From assembly GCA_018267825.1 (NCBI GenBank), contig JAFDXR010000005.1, forward strand, positions 248,001 to 312,000: a DNA stretch of 64,000 bases, read 5' to 3'. Position 1 is the stretch's first letter, and each line of letters begins with the position of its first letter. Positions 8,973 to 18,329 of the stretch are shown one piece after another. This DNA is from Bacteroidota bacterium. GTDB lineage: Bacteria > Bacteroidota > Bacteroidia > B-17B0 > Aurantibacillaceae. A program made the position numbers and the translations under genes. Under the pieces are notes generated by a model. It was not told the origin of the DNA and made no database searches. It worked only from the letters and a program-made list of their open reading frames with translations.

Positions 8973-9002
8973 ACCGGGATATCGTACTGAACACATTCAT
9001 AC

Positions 9003-9039
9003 ACGGGGAACAAGTCATGTTGTTCCCCGTTTCGTTTTT
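9003..9039 (+). terminator. Rho-independent terminator after the Xaa-Pro aminopeptidase
   Basis: An 11-bp perfect stem (ACGGGGAACAA with TTGTTCCCCGT), a 6-base loop GTCATG, and a T-rich tail TTCGTTTTT. It lies 30 bases after the stop codon. Confidence 0.9.
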
Positions 9040-9064
9040 ACCTTCCAAGATATTAAATTAGCGC

Positions 9065-9865
9065 ATGCTTAAGACCTGCACCTTCAAACATGGAACCGTT
9101 ACTTTTTCGGATACGGGTAAAGGACGCGTGGTGGTGCTCCTGCATGGTTTTCTGGGCTCGCACCAAATCTGGGAACAAACCATTGCCAATCTTTCCAAAT
9201 CGTACAGGGTTATCGCCATTGATTTACCGGGGCATGGAGGCACTGAAAGTTTCGGTTACATTCACACCATGGAACTGCAGGCCAAATGCGTGAAAGCAGT
9301 CATGGACCACCTGCGCCTGAAAAAATATGTGATCGTAGGGCATAGCATGGGTGGCTATGCAGGACTTGCATTCGCCGATTTGTTTCCTGAGAATCTCAAG
9401 GGGCTGTGTCTTTATCACTCCACGGCCTATGCCGATACCGATGAAAAAAAACACGACCGCAAACGCTCGATACGCGTGGTGAAAGCCAACCCGGGCATTT
9501 ATGTGCGTGAAGCCATCCGGAATTTATTTGCAACAAAAAACACCAAATACCTGAGCCGGGAAATTTCCTTTGCTCAGAAAATTGCATCAAAAACAACCAA
9601 ACGTGGTATTATTGCCGCACTCGAAGGTATGATTGCACGGCCCAACCGCGACATTATTCTGGGCATGGTGCATTACCCCGTGATGATGGTGATCGGTGCT
9701 CACGACAATATTCTTCCCTACCAACAATTGCTTGACCAGTCGGAACTTATTTCGCAAAAACATGTGCTCTTCCTGGAACATGACGGCCATATGGGTTTTC
9801 TGGAAAGCCCGCGCCAGAGTAACCAGGCGCTCCGCAAATTTTTAAGAGCCTGTTATAAATCCTGA
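9065..9865 (+). CDS. Alpha/beta hydrolase
   Basis: A 266-residue alpha/beta-hydrolase. The oxyanion region LLHGFLGSHQIW, the nucleophile elbow GHSMGG with Ser94, the acid in VIGAHDNILPY and the catalytic His in LEHDGHMGFLE are all present. The family covers esterases, C-C hydrolases and MenH-like enzymes, and nothing here settles the substrate. There is no signal peptide, so it is cytoplasmic. The next gene starts 4 bases after the stop, suggesting one transcript with the GNAT protein. Confidence 0.88.
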   Translation: MLKTCTFKHGTVTFSDTGKGRVVVLLHGFLGSHQIWEQTIANLSKSYRVIAIDLPGHGGTESFGYIHTMELQAKCVKAVMDHLRLKKYVIVGHSMGGYAGLAFADLFPENLKGLCLYHSTAYADTDEKKHDRKRSIRVVKANPGIYVREAIRNLFATKNTKYLSREISFAQKIASKTTKRGIIAALEGMIARPNRDIILGMVHYPVMMVIGAHDNILPYQQLLDQSELISQKHVLFLEHDGHMGFLESPRQSNQALRKFLRACYKS

Positions 9866-9869
9866 GTCT

Positions 9870-10310
9870 GTGCCTTACCGTGATCGTGATATTGAAATAA
9901 AACCATGCGATGCAGAAGCATTTGAGCGGGTAAAATATTATATCGATTGTTTTGATCTTGACAACCGCGGACTCAGGCCTGAAGAATTTCTCACGGCCTA
10001 TGTCGGCACAAGCCTCGTCGGATTCGGGCGGATCCGCCAATACGCCAGCTGCTATGAACTTTGCTCTCTGGGTGTCATTGAGCCAGAGCGCCGCAAAGGC
10101 ATCGGCAGAAAGCTCACCCTGCACCTGAAAATGAAAGCAGGCAATCCGCTATATCTCGTTTGCATCATTCCCGGTTTTTTCGAAGCCCTCGGTTTTTCGA
10201 TATGCGAACATTATCCGGCGGAGATCCGTGATAAACTGGATTATTGCACAGGCAGTCTGCCCGTACCGGAAACATATGTGGTGATGAAAAAAAACGAAGA
10301 CGTGCATTAA
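9870..10310 (+). CDS. GNAT-family N-acetyltransferase
   Basis: A 146-residue GNAT-like protein starting with GTG at 9870. The acetyl-CoA signature appears as LCSLGVIEPERRKGIGRKLTLHL (the R-R-K-G-I-G loop, about residues 71-76), preceded by strand VGFGRIRQYASCYELC and followed by LYLVCIIPGFFEALGF. The substrate is unknown. It follows the alpha/beta hydrolase by 4 bases and probably shares its transcript. Confidence 0.8.
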   Translation: MPYRDRDIEIKPCDAEAFERVKYYIDCFDLDNRGLRPEEFLTAYVGTSLVGFGRIRQYASCYELCSLGVIEPERRKGIGRKLTLHLKMKAGNPLYLVCIIPGFFEALGFSICEHYPAEIRDKLDYCTGSLPVPETYVVMKKNEDVH

Positions 10311-10350
10311 ACTTGCGCATTCCTGTTCTCATGCTTAATTTTACCCTCCT

Positions 10351-11412
10351 ATGTCATACATCATTTCCGGAATACAACAATTAGGTGTCGGCAATACCGA
10401 CGTACAGAAAACATTTGCATGGTACCGAAAAGCATTTGGCACCAATATCAAGATATTTGAAGAGGCTGCCATGGCTGAGCTTATGCTCCCCTATACCGCC
10501 GGCAAACCTCATGCCCGCCATGCTCTGCTGGCCGTGAGCATGAACGGTGGCGGTGGTTTTGAAATCTGGCAATATACGAGCCGTAAGGCCGAGAACGCCG
10601 CCTTTTTGCCACAACTGGGCGATCTCGGTATTTATGCCGGTAAAATAAAATCGTATGATATTGACGCCTCCTATAAACATCTGAAACAGTTTGGCGCTAA
10701 GCTACTGACCGATATTACAACAACACCCTATGGCCGCAAACATTTTTACATCGCGGATCTGTGGGGTAATGTATTTGAGATTATAGAGGAACGCAGTTCG
10801 TGGTTCGGAAAAAAAGATTTCAGTACAGGGGGCGTGCTGGGCGCTGTTCTCGGCGTAAGCGACATTAACCGCTCCTTAGCTCTATACCAGAATGTGCTTG
10901 GATTCGACACGGTGGTGAGTGACAATACGGATGTATTCAGCGACTGGAAAGGTGTGGCAGGCTCTGAGAAAAAATTCAGGCGCGTGGTGCTTCGTAATTC
11001 CAAACCCCGTGAAGGTAGTTTCGGTCCGTTGCTGGGCGATAATGAAATTGAACTGGTACAGGCACTGGATTACACGCCTAAAAAAATATTCGAAAACCGC
11101 CTCTGGGGCGATTGCGGTTTTATACACCTCTGCTTTGATATAAAAAACATGAAGGCACTTGAAAATGCCTGTGTTCGCGCCGGGCAGCCATTTACAGTAG
11201 ATGGCGGAGCCGGTTTTGAAATGGGTGAAGCAGCCGGACATTTTACCTATATCGAAGATCCTGATGGTTCGCTGATCGAGTTTGTAGAGACCAAAAAGCT
11301 ACCGGTTGTCAAAAAACTGGGGTGGTACCTCGATCTCAGAAAACGTGATCCGAAAAAGGCCTTGCCAATGTTTATTCTGAAAGCCCTTCGCTTCAATAAA
11401 GTGAAGGATTAG
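10351..11412 (+). CDS. VOC-family protein with two glyoxalase-like domains
   Basis: A 353-residue vicinal-oxygen-chelate protein. Two betaalphabetabetabeta domains are visible: residues about 7-145 (IQQLGVGNTDVQKTFAWYRK to GNVFEIIEE) and about 160-315 (AVLGVSDINRSLALYQNVLG to FTYIEDPDGSLIEFVETKK). Metal ligands expected for the family could be His in GFIHLCFDI and Glu in LIEFVET of the second domain; the first lacks an obvious full set. Members are dioxygenases, lyases or resistance proteins, and the reaction cannot be named. It is an independent gene with a 40-base upstream gap. Confidence 0.8.
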   Translation: MSYIISGIQQLGVGNTDVQKTFAWYRKAFGTNIKIFEEAAMAELMLPYTAGKPHARHALLAVSMNGGGGFEIWQYTSRKAENAAFLPQLGDLGIYAGKIKSYDIDASYKHLKQFGAKLLTDITTTPYGRKHFYIADLWGNVFEIIEERSSWFGKKDFSTGGVLGAVLGVSDINRSLALYQNVLGFDTVVSDNTDVFSDWKGVAGSEKKFRRVVLRNSKPREGSFGPLLGDNEIELVQALDYTPKKIFENRLWGDCGFIHLCFDIKNMKALENACVRAGQPFTVDGGAGFEMGEAAGHFTYIEDPDGSLIEFVETKKLPVVKKLGWYLDLRKRDPKKALPMFILKALRFNKVKD

Positions 11413-11540
11413 GATTTCAGTTTCTTCACCTGTTTATTATACCTGTTATACCGGCACAAAACCGCCTGTCAATACCCCCTTTTTTTAGTTTCAGAAGTGG
11501 AAAATTAATTGCACATTTATGACTCTAAAAAATTGAAGGA

Positions 11541-14228
11541 ATGAACTACAAACAGCTTTTAGCTTCAACAGCGCTTATCGGAATGACTGTGGCCTGCTCG
11601 GCCACTAAAAAAAACACCAGCACTGCATCTGCAAACACAGTACCAGAGCCGGTTATAAATCTCGACACGATTAAAGTGGTAGCAGATGAACCGCCTAAAA
11701 AAGCGGTATACCAGGCTTCCAATACCCGACTCACCGATATTATCCACACAAAGCTTGAAGTTAGTTTCGATTGGGCCAATGCGCAGCTGAAAGGGAAAGC
11801 AACCATACAGGCCAAACCTTATTTTTATCCTACATCCATGCTCTATCTCAATGCACGCGGCATGGAGATTAAAAGCGTTGGAGGAAGTACCTCCGTATAC
11901 AAACCTGTGATTGCAAAACCGGGGCAAAAAGTAACTGAGAATACTGCCGTACTCCCGATGAGCCTGTCGTATACCTACAAAAATGACACCCTGGCCATTA
12001 ACCTGGGCCGTGAGTTCAAAGCCAATGAACAATACACGGTGGTGATTGAATACATTTCAAAACCAAATGAACTGAAAGAAGGCGGCAGCAATGCCATTAC
12101 AAGTGATAAGGGTTTATACTTCATCAATCCGAAAGGCGAAGATCCCAATAAAATGCCACAAATCTGGACACAGGGTGAAACACAGAGTAACTCGGCCTGG
12201 TTCCCTACAATTGATAATCCAACCGAAAAAATGACGGAAGAAATTTACATCAATGTAGATAACAAGTACACAACACTTTCAAACGGGGTGTTGGTTGAGC
12301 AACTCAAGAATGCAGACGGAACGCGTACCGACCACTGGAAAATGGATCAGCCACACTCACCTTACCTGGTGATGATGGGTATCGGTGAATTTGTAAAAGT
12401 AACCGATGAGCCATGGAATGGTAAAGAAATCAGCTACTACGTAGAAAAGGAATATGCTCCGCACGCCAAAGCTATTTTCGGCAATACCAAAGAAATGATC
12501 GATATGTTTTCCAAAAGACTGGGTGTACCTTATGCCTGGCCGAAGTATGCACAGATCATTGCCCGCGATTATGTAAGCGGCGCTATGGAAAATACCACCG
12601 CAACACTGCATGGTGATTTCCTGTATCAAACTACCCGCGAAACACTCGATGGTATCCAGGGAGAAGATGTTATTTCTCACGAATTATTTCACCAATGGTT
12701 CGGTGACCTCGTAACCACAGAAAGCTGGAGTAACCTGCCGCTGAACGAAAGCTTTGCAACCTATGGCGAATACCTCTGGGAAGAATTCAAATATGGCCGC
12801 GATGCTGCCGACGATCACCATGCCGGTTCGCGCTCAGGATACTTTGCACAAGCCTCACAAAAACAGGTAGACCTTGTACGTTTTGACTATGAAAACCGCG
12901 AAGATATGTTCGATGCTTTCAGCTACAACAAAGGCGGACAGGTTTTACACATGCTTCGTAAAGCGGTGGGTGATGATGCTTTTTTTGCATCACTGAAACT
13001 TTACCTGGAAACCAATAAATTCAAAACCGCTGAAATGCACAACCTGCGCCTGGCTTTTGAAGAAGTAACAGGCCAGGATATGAACTGGTTCTTCAACGAA
13101 TGGTTCTATGCCAAAGGACATCCTGAACTGGATGTAACAAAAACTTACGATGCCGCTTCCAAAAAACTGACACTGACTGTAAAACAACAACAGGATTTCA
13201 AAAACACGCCGCTGTATAAGCTCCCTGTCGATATTGATATTTATGCAGGTGGCAAAACAAGCCGTCAACGCATCTGGGTAGATGATGTTACAAACACCTT
13301 TACCTTCGATGTAGCCACAACTCCGGACCTTGTTGTATTTGATGCAGAAAGACAATTGCTGGCTAAAACCACTTATACACAAACGCTTGACGAATATCTG
13401 TTCCAATACAAAAACGCTCCGCTCTGGCAGGATCGCGATGAAGCCCTCGATTTCTTTAAAGAAAACATGAAAGACAGTCGTGTGTATGAAACCGTAAAAT
13501 GGGCTGCACAAAACGACAAGTGGTACAAACACCGTATTGCTGCCATGGAATTGCTTAATGCTGTTGCCAAAGAAAAAGAAAGTGATCTGAAACCGGTGTT
13601 GATCAGCATTGCCAACAAAGACGAAAAAACAAAAGCCCGTGCCGCTGCAATCCGCACACTGGCTGCAAACTATACCGGCGACGACCTCACAGCACTTTAC
13701 ACAAAAGCTATGAACGAACAATCATACGCCATTATCGGAAGTGCGTTTGAAGCTATTGCCAAAACAAATCCTGCCCTGGCTGCCGAAAAAGCGAAAGCTC
13801 TTGAAAACGAATCAGCCAATGAAATCATGTTTGCTGTAGCTAATTTCTACGCTAAAAACGGAGACGACAGCAACAATGCATACTTCAAAAAAATCAAAAA
13901 GAACTTCACAGGCTTTGAACTCTTTGGTTACTTCGGTGTGTATGGCAAATTCCTGAAACGCTGCAATAACCCTGAAACCGTTCTTGATGGCGCTAAAGAG
14001 ATTGCCAAAGCCGGTGACACCGACAATAAATATGTACGGTATACCGCTATGAAACTGATCAAAGACAACCTGGTAAATACATGGCAGGACAAAGAAGACA
14101 AGCTGAATGCGAAAATTGAAAAAGCGAAAAAAGAAAACCAGGATCAGACGGCTCTGACGAATGAACTGAAAACAGTGAGCGATACAAAAACACAACTCAT
14201 CAGCATTTACAAAGCCCTGCAGAAATAA
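11541..14228 (+). CDS. M1-family aminopeptidase lipoprotein
   Basis: An 895-residue gluzincin. The N-terminus MNYKQLLASTALIGMTVAC has a lipobox ending at Cys19, so it is probably a membrane-anchored lipoprotein. The M1 domain shows the substrate motif GAMENTT and zinc site HELFHQWF with His380, Glu381, His384 and distal Glu403 (LNESFATY). A C-terminal HEAT-like helical region (about 650-880) matches other large M1 enzymes. It releases N-terminal residues from peptides at the cell surface or in the periplasm. It is followed 27 bases later by a dipeptidyl-peptidase-like gene, forming a peptide-degrading pair. Confidence 0.94.
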   Translation: MNYKQLLASTALIGMTVACSATKKNTSTASANTVPEPVINLDTIKVVADEPPKKAVYQASNTRLTDIIHTKLEVSFDWANAQLKGKATIQAKPYFYPTSMLYLNARGMEIKSVGGSTSVYKPVIAKPGQKVTENTAVLPMSLSYTYKNDTLAINLGREFKANEQYTVVIEYISKPNELKEGGSNAITSDKGLYFINPKGEDPNKMPQIWTQGETQSNSAWFPTIDNPTEKMTEEIYINVDNKYTTLSNGVLVEQLKNADGTRTDHWKMDQPHSPYLVMMGIGEFVKVTDEPWNGKEISYYVEKEYAPHAKAIFGNTKEMIDMFSKRLGVPYAWPKYAQIIARDYVSGAMENTTATLHGDFLYQTTRETLDGIQGEDVISHELFHQWFGDLVTTESWSNLPLNESFATYGEYLWEEFKYGRDAADDHHAGSRSGYFAQASQKQVDLVRFDYENREDMFDAFSYNKGGQVLHMLRKAVGDDAFFASLKLYLETNKFKTAEMHNLRLAFEEVTGQDMNWFFNEWFYAKGHPELDVTKTYDAASKKLTLTVKQQQDFKNTPLYKLPVDIDIYAGGKTSRQRIWVDDVTNTFTFDVATTPDLVVFDAERQLLAKTTYTQTLDEYLFQYKNAPLWQDRDEALDFFKENMKDSRVYETVKWAAQNDKWYKHRIAAMELLNAVAKEKESDLKPVLISIANKDEKTKARAAAIRTLAANYTGDDLTALYTKAMNEQSYAIIGSAFEAIAKTNPALAAEKAKALENESANEIMFAVANFYAKNGDDSNNAYFKKIKKNFTGFELFGYFGVYGKFLKRCNNPETVLDGAKEIAKAGDTDNKYVRYTAMKLIKDNLVNTWQDKEDKLNAKIEKAKKENQDQTALTNELKTVSDTKTQLISIYKALQK

Positions 14229-14255
14229 CAAACTTATTAAAAACACATCCGACGC

Positions 14256-16397
14256 ATGAAATACATCATTGCTTTATCTCTTACCGTTGCCACGAGCATT
14301 GGACTGGCCCAGGACAAACTCCTTACCATACAGGAAGCCGTTCTGAAAGGACGTACAAGCCTGGCTCCTAAACGCCTGCAGGCCCTTACATTTATTCCGG
14401 GTGCCGGGAAATTTTCGTATGTCGACAATAACGCTATTATCAGCGGTGAGGTTGCCACCGGAAAAACCCAGACACTCACAACACTCAACGCCATTAACAA
14501 AGCGCTGAAAGCAAACAATGAAGACAGCATGGCTGCAATCCCCGCATTTAGCTGGAAAAGTGCAAACGTCATTTCATTTGAAACTCAGAAAGGCCCTGCA
14601 ACATACACGATTGGCGGAGGCGCGGAAGTCCGCAGTGGCCGCGGTGTAAGCAAAAGCGGAGAGCTTGAAAACGAAGATAAAGCGTCTGTAACAGAATACC
14701 TGGCCTACACGCAGGACAATAACCTGTATGTAAAAAAAGGCGATGCTATTGCGCAGGTAACAACCGACGGAAGCTACGAACTGGTATATGGTAAAAGTGT
14801 ACACCGCGAAGAGTTTGGCATCAGCAAGGGTACTTTCTGGAGCCCTAAGGGGAACATGCTCGCATTTTACCGTATGGATCAATCGGATGTAACAGATTAC
14901 CCGGTTATTGACTGGAGTGTGAAACCTGCCAAAAATAAAAACATCAAATACCCGATGGCCGGTGGCAAAAGCCACTATGTAACTGTAGGCGTATACAATG
15001 TTGGCACTGATAAAACAACCTACATCAAAACAGAAGGACCTAAAGAACAATACCTGACCAATATTGCCTGGAGCCCGGACGAAAAATATATTTTCATTGC
15101 CATATTGAATCGTGAACAAAATCACATGTACCTGAATCAGTATGATGCAGCCACAGGTGCATTTGTAAAAACACTCTTCGAAGAGCAGGATGAAAAATAC
15201 GTGGAGCCACTCCACCCCGTGTTGTTCCTGAAAAACAATCCTGCGCAATTTATCTGGCAAAGCCGCCGCGATGGTTACAATCATTTGTATCTGTACGGCA
15301 TGGATGGCAAGCTTGTAAAACAACTCACCAAAGGTACCTGGGAAGTAAAGGACGTAAACGGCTTTGATGAAAAAGGAGATCGTGTTTTCTTTCATGCCAA
15401 TGAACAAAGCCCGGTGAACCAGGATTTTTATTCGGTGACCATTAAGAGTGGCGAATTAAAACGACTCACATACGGTAACGGATACCACACAGCTATCCTG
15501 GATGAAAAGGGAAATTATTTTATTGACAGCTACACATCCTGCTATACACCACGTGAATACAACATCATTAATACCACCTCGAAAAAAGCTGTAAATATTT
15601 TTAAAGCAGAGAACCCGATCAAAGACTACAAATTGGGTAAGTGGAGTTTATTCACCATTAAAAACGCTGATGGTACAGACCTCTGGTGCCGCTTGTTTAA
15701 ACCGACCAATTTCGATAGTACCAAAAAATACCCGGTACTGGTTTACCTCTACAATGGTCCGCACTCGCAGCTTGTTACCAACTCCTGGATGGCCGGTGGC
15801 GAAGTATGGTACCAATACATGGCTGAAAAAGGATTTATCGTATTTACACTGGATGGCCGTGGCACTTCATTCCGCGGGAAAGCTTTTGAGCAGGCTACAC
15901 ACAGACACCTTGGCGACAAGGAAATGGAAGATCAGCTGAAAGGTGTTGATTATCTGAAATCATTACCGTATGTAGATGCAAACCGCATTGGTGTGCATGG
16001 CTGGAGCTTTGGCGGATTTATGACCACCAGCCTCATGACACGTCACCCGGGCGTATACAAAGTAGGTGTTGCCGGCGGGCCAGTGATCGACTGGAGCTAT
16101 TATGAAATTATGTATACCGAGCGCTATATGGACTCGCCGCTGGAAAACAAAGAAGGCTATGATAAAAACAATCTGCTTAATTACACCGATAAACTGAAAG
16201 GAAAATTCCTGATGATTCATGGTGCGCAGGACGATGTGGTGGTATGGCAACATAGTATGATGTATCAGAAGAAAGCCGTTGACAAAGGCATACAGATGGA
16301 TTACTATGTATATCCGGGGCATTTCCACAATGTAATCGGTAAAGACCGCGCTCACCTGATGGAAAAGATTACCAATTATTTTATTGAAAATCTATAA
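14256..16397 (+). CDS. S9B prolyl peptidase, dipeptidyl-peptidase IV-like
   Basis: A 713-residue secreted serine peptidase. A signal peptide (MKYIIALSLTVATSIGLAQD) precedes an eight-bladed propeller domain (about 40-480; WSPKGNMLAFYRMDQ, WSPDEKYIFIAILN) and an alpha/beta-hydrolase domain with GWSFGGF (Ser584), the acid in HGAQDDVVVW (about 657) and His in YPGHFHN (about 690). Such enzymes cut dipeptides after proline or alanine. The upstream M1 aminopeptidase probably shares the transcript. A strong terminator follows at 16420-16447. Confidence 0.94.
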   Translation: MKYIIALSLTVATSIGLAQDKLLTIQEAVLKGRTSLAPKRLQALTFIPGAGKFSYVDNNAIISGEVATGKTQTLTTLNAINKALKANNEDSMAAIPAFSWKSANVISFETQKGPATYTIGGGAEVRSGRGVSKSGELENEDKASVTEYLAYTQDNNLYVKKGDAIAQVTTDGSYELVYGKSVHREEFGISKGTFWSPKGNMLAFYRMDQSDVTDYPVIDWSVKPAKNKNIKYPMAGGKSHYVTVGVYNVGTDKTTYIKTEGPKEQYLTNIAWSPDEKYIFIAILNREQNHMYLNQYDAATGAFVKTLFEEQDEKYVEPLHPVLFLKNNPAQFIWQSRRDGYNHLYLYGMDGKLVKQLTKGTWEVKDVNGFDEKGDRVFFHANEQSPVNQDFYSVTIKSGELKRLTYGNGYHTAILDEKGNYFIDSYTSCYTPREYNIINTTSKKAVNIFKAENPIKDYKLGKWSLFTIKNADGTDLWCRLFKPTNFDSTKKYPVLVYLYNGPHSQLVTNSWMAGGEVWYQYMAEKGFIVFTLDGRGTSFRGKAFEQATHRHLGDKEMEDQLKGVDYLKSLPYVDANRIGVHGWSFGGFMTTSLMTRHPGVYKVGVAGGPVIDWSYYEIMYTERYMDSPLENKEGYDKNNLLNYTDKLKGKFLMIHGAQDDVVVWQHSMMYQKKAVDKGIQMDYYVYPGHFHNVIGKDRAHLMEKITNYFIENL

Positions 16398-16419
16398 AAC
16401 AAAAGGTTATATGAAGGAT

Positions 16420-16447
16420 CCCGGAGCTAATCCCTCCGGGCTTTTTT
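16420..16447 (+). terminator. Rho-independent terminator after the S9 peptidase
   Basis: A 7-bp GC-rich stem (CCCGGAG with CTCCGGG), a 7-base loop and a CTTTTTT tail, placed 22 bases after the stop codon. Confidence 0.9.
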
Positions 16448-16529
16448 ATTCGGAAAACACGTATCATTCGTGTAAAATCAGCCGCAACCAAGATTATACC
16501 TGATACATAGGGTCTTAGGTCATGTAAAT

Positions 16530-16575
16530 AGGTATTTCTACGGATTGCTCGTTTGCTTTATTTTTCTTTACTTTG
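16530..16575 (+). promoter_or_regulatory. Repeated promoter element, copy 1 (upstream of PAS kinase)
   Basis: AGGTATTTCTACGGATTG at 16530-16547 is the first of three near-identical 18-bp elements. The final TTG serves as the -33 box; 20 bases later TTACTTTG (16568-16575) matches the -7 consensus TAnnTTTG at 7 of 8 positions. The element contains an imperfect dyad GGTA-N4-TACG. It lies 121 bases before the kinase ATG. The other copies are at 18221 and 18903. Confidence 0.75.
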
Positions 16576-16650
16576 AGTACATGTGTGTAGCATCCACAGG
16601 TCTTTGTCCCTGTCTTCCGTTTTCCCGGGATGCGCTTGAATGATTAACTT

Positions 16651-17763
16651 ATGAAGCCAGGATCCAACAAAATTGAGCTCTTTCGTTATCTGGAAACATT
16701 GTTCTCCGATCTGGAGCAGCAGAAAATTGCACTCGATGCATCTGCTATTGTAGCGATCACTAACATCAAAGGTGATATTACCTATGTAAATGACAAATTC
16801 TGTGAAATTTCAAAATATTCGCGTGAGGAGCTAATCGGTCAGAACCACCGTATCATTAACTCGGGAACACATCCTCCTGAGTTTTTCAAAAGCCTTTGGA
16901 AAACAATTGGCAGCGGGAATGTATGGAGTGGTGAAATAAAAAACCGCGCAAAAGATGGCTCTTATTACTGGGTAGCAACAACCATTGTTCCTTACCTGGA
17001 TGATAAAGGAAAACCCTATCAGTATGTGGCAATTCGTTTCGATATCACAAAACAAAAAAACATGGAGGATGATCTCAAAGAGCGTACAAGGCAGCTTGAA
17101 GATTTTTGTTTCATTGTGTCGCATAATCTTCGTGCGCCATTATCAAATCTCCTGCTGCTCACATCCATGATCGAAAGCACCAAGGGCTACGAGGATCAGA
17201 AAGAACTCATTGATAAATTATCGAAACCTGTGCATGTGCTCAACGAGACCTTCAATGAACTTGTAGAAGCCCTGCAGGTAAGGCAGGACACATCGCCTGA
17301 ACTCGAATATGTTTCCTTTGAAGAGTGCTTTGATAAAGTCATGGAATCACTGGTTGCCGGAAGCGTCATGACTGATTTTAAGGTTAGCAAAAATTTTAAT
17401 CGTGCACCCGGCATTATGTATCCTAAAAAATACATCAGCAGCTATATACATAACCTGCTGAGCAATGCCATACGTTACAGGTCGCCGGAACGACCCCTGC
17501 AGATAAGTATCGAAAGCTACATAAAAAACAACAGCACCTTTCTGGAAGTCCGAGATAATGGACTGGGCATAGATATGGCGAAGCATGGCGAAAAACTCTT
17601 TGGTCTGCGGCGCACATTTCATGGAAATCAGGACGCCAAAGGCTTTGGATTATTTATTACGAAAACCCAGGTCGAAACCATGGGGGGTTGCATCCGGGCC
17701 GAAAGTCAGCCGAATATGGGAACAACCTTCTACATTCAATTTAACAAACACGGATGCCAGTGA
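16651..17763 (+). CDS. PAS-domain sensor histidine kinase
   Basis: A 370-residue kinase without membrane segments, so a cytoplasmic sensor. A PAS domain covers about residues 25-135 (ITYVNDKFCEISKYSREELI, KDGSYYWVATTIVPYLDD). The dimerisation/phosphoacceptor helix carries His158 in IVSHNLRAPLSN. The ATPase domain shows N (SNAIRYRS), G1 (VRDNGLGID) and G2 (KGFGLFITKTQVE) boxes. It overlaps by 10 bases with a single-domain response regulator, its obvious partner. The kinase and regulator are paralogous to the pair at 19020-20655. The ligand is unknown; the PAS domain has the form common to redox, light and small-molecule sensors. Confidence 0.93.
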   Translation: MKPGSNKIELFRYLETLFSDLEQQKIALDASAIVAITNIKGDITYVNDKFCEISKYSREELIGQNHRIINSGTHPPEFFKSLWKTIGSGNVWSGEIKNRAKDGSYYWVATTIVPYLDDKGKPYQYVAIRFDITKQKNMEDDLKERTRQLEDFCFIVSHNLRAPLSNLLLLTSMIESTKGYEDQKELIDKLSKPVHVLNETFNELVEALQVRQDTSPELEYVSFEECFDKVMESLVAGSVMTDFKVSKNFNRAPGIMYPKKYISSYIHNLLSNAIRYRSPERPLQISIESYIKNNSTFLEVRDNGLGIDMAKHGEKLFGLRRTFHGNQDAKGFGLFITKTQVETMGGCIRAESQPNMGTTFYIQFNKHGCQ

Positions 17764-18158
17764 AAACATGTGAAACCATTTATGTAGTCGACGACGACGA
17801 AACATACCAGTTTATTGTAAAACGTGTAATAGAAGAAACCAGGCTGGTGAATAGTATCCGCGTATTCTCTAACGGATTAGAGGCTATTGAGTGTATTGAG
17901 AATTCTATATCGCAACCGGAAAGCCTTCCGGAGGTTATACTGCTGGATTTGTGGATGCCCGTAATGGACGGATGGGAGTTCCTGGAAAAATACCTGCTTC
18001 TGAAACCCAAAGTCGGAAAACGCATTTATATATACATTGTATCCTCTTCCATAAATCCGATTGATGTTCAAAGAGCCCGAAACATTACAGAAGTGACAGA
18101 TTATGTCGTTAAACCGATTACCCGCGATAAGCTTGTCAGCATGCTGCAAAGCCTATAA
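17754..18158 (+). CDS. Single-domain response regulator
   Basis: A 134-residue receiver domain with no output domain. The acidic pocket is DDD at 13-15, the phosphoacceptor Asp65 is in LLDLWMPVMDGWEF, the switch serines are at 97-99 and the conserved Lys120 is in VVKP. The ATG overlaps the end of the kinase gene. With no DNA-binding part, the protein must act by phosphotransfer or by protein contact. The sequence is closely similar to the regulator at 20239-20655, including the shared segments IYIVSSSI and MPVMDGWEFL, which points to duplication of the pair. Confidence 0.93.
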   Translation: MPVKTCETIYVVDDDETYQFIVKRVIEETRLVNSIRVFSNGLEAIECIENSISQPESLPEVILLDLWMPVMDGWEFLEKYLLLKPKVGKRIYIYIVSSSINPIDVQRARNITEVTDYVVKPITRDKLVSMLQSL

Positions 18159-18220
18159 ATATTGGTCTTCGGACCGGTGTTGAAATTTTTAACATTTATT
18201 TTACCGATCTAAATCAAAAT

Positions 18221-18266
18221 AGGTGTTTCTACGGATTGTGGTTCTTGTTTTTTTGACTTTATTTTG
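18221..18266 (+). promoter_or_regulatory. Repeated promoter element, copy 2 (upstream of 4-helix membrane protein)
   Basis: AGGTGTTTCTACGGATTG at 18221-18238, then a 20-base T-rich spacer and TTATTTTG (18259-18266) as the -7 box. It has one difference from copy 1 and the same spacing. It lies 109 bases before the ATG at 18330, which supports that start over an upstream TTG that would fall inside the -7 box. Confidence 0.75.
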
Positions 18267-18329
18267 TTACAGGGTTTTTCTTTATGTGATATAACCCATT
18301 TTCTCAAGCAGTATCCAGGTTCCTGTTCC

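Noticed and set aside
12990-13721. Long open frame (243 residues) on the minus strand
   Set aside because: It lies wholly opposite the M1 aminopeptidase and has biased, Cys/Phe/Ile-rich composition typical of antisense shadows.
14574-15407. 277-residue minus-strand open frame
   Set aside because: It is antisense to the propeller region of the S9 peptidase, with no domain and no start context.
18264-18329. TTG start of the 4-helix membrane protein at 18264
   Set aside because: The codon is part of the -7 box of promoter copy 2.
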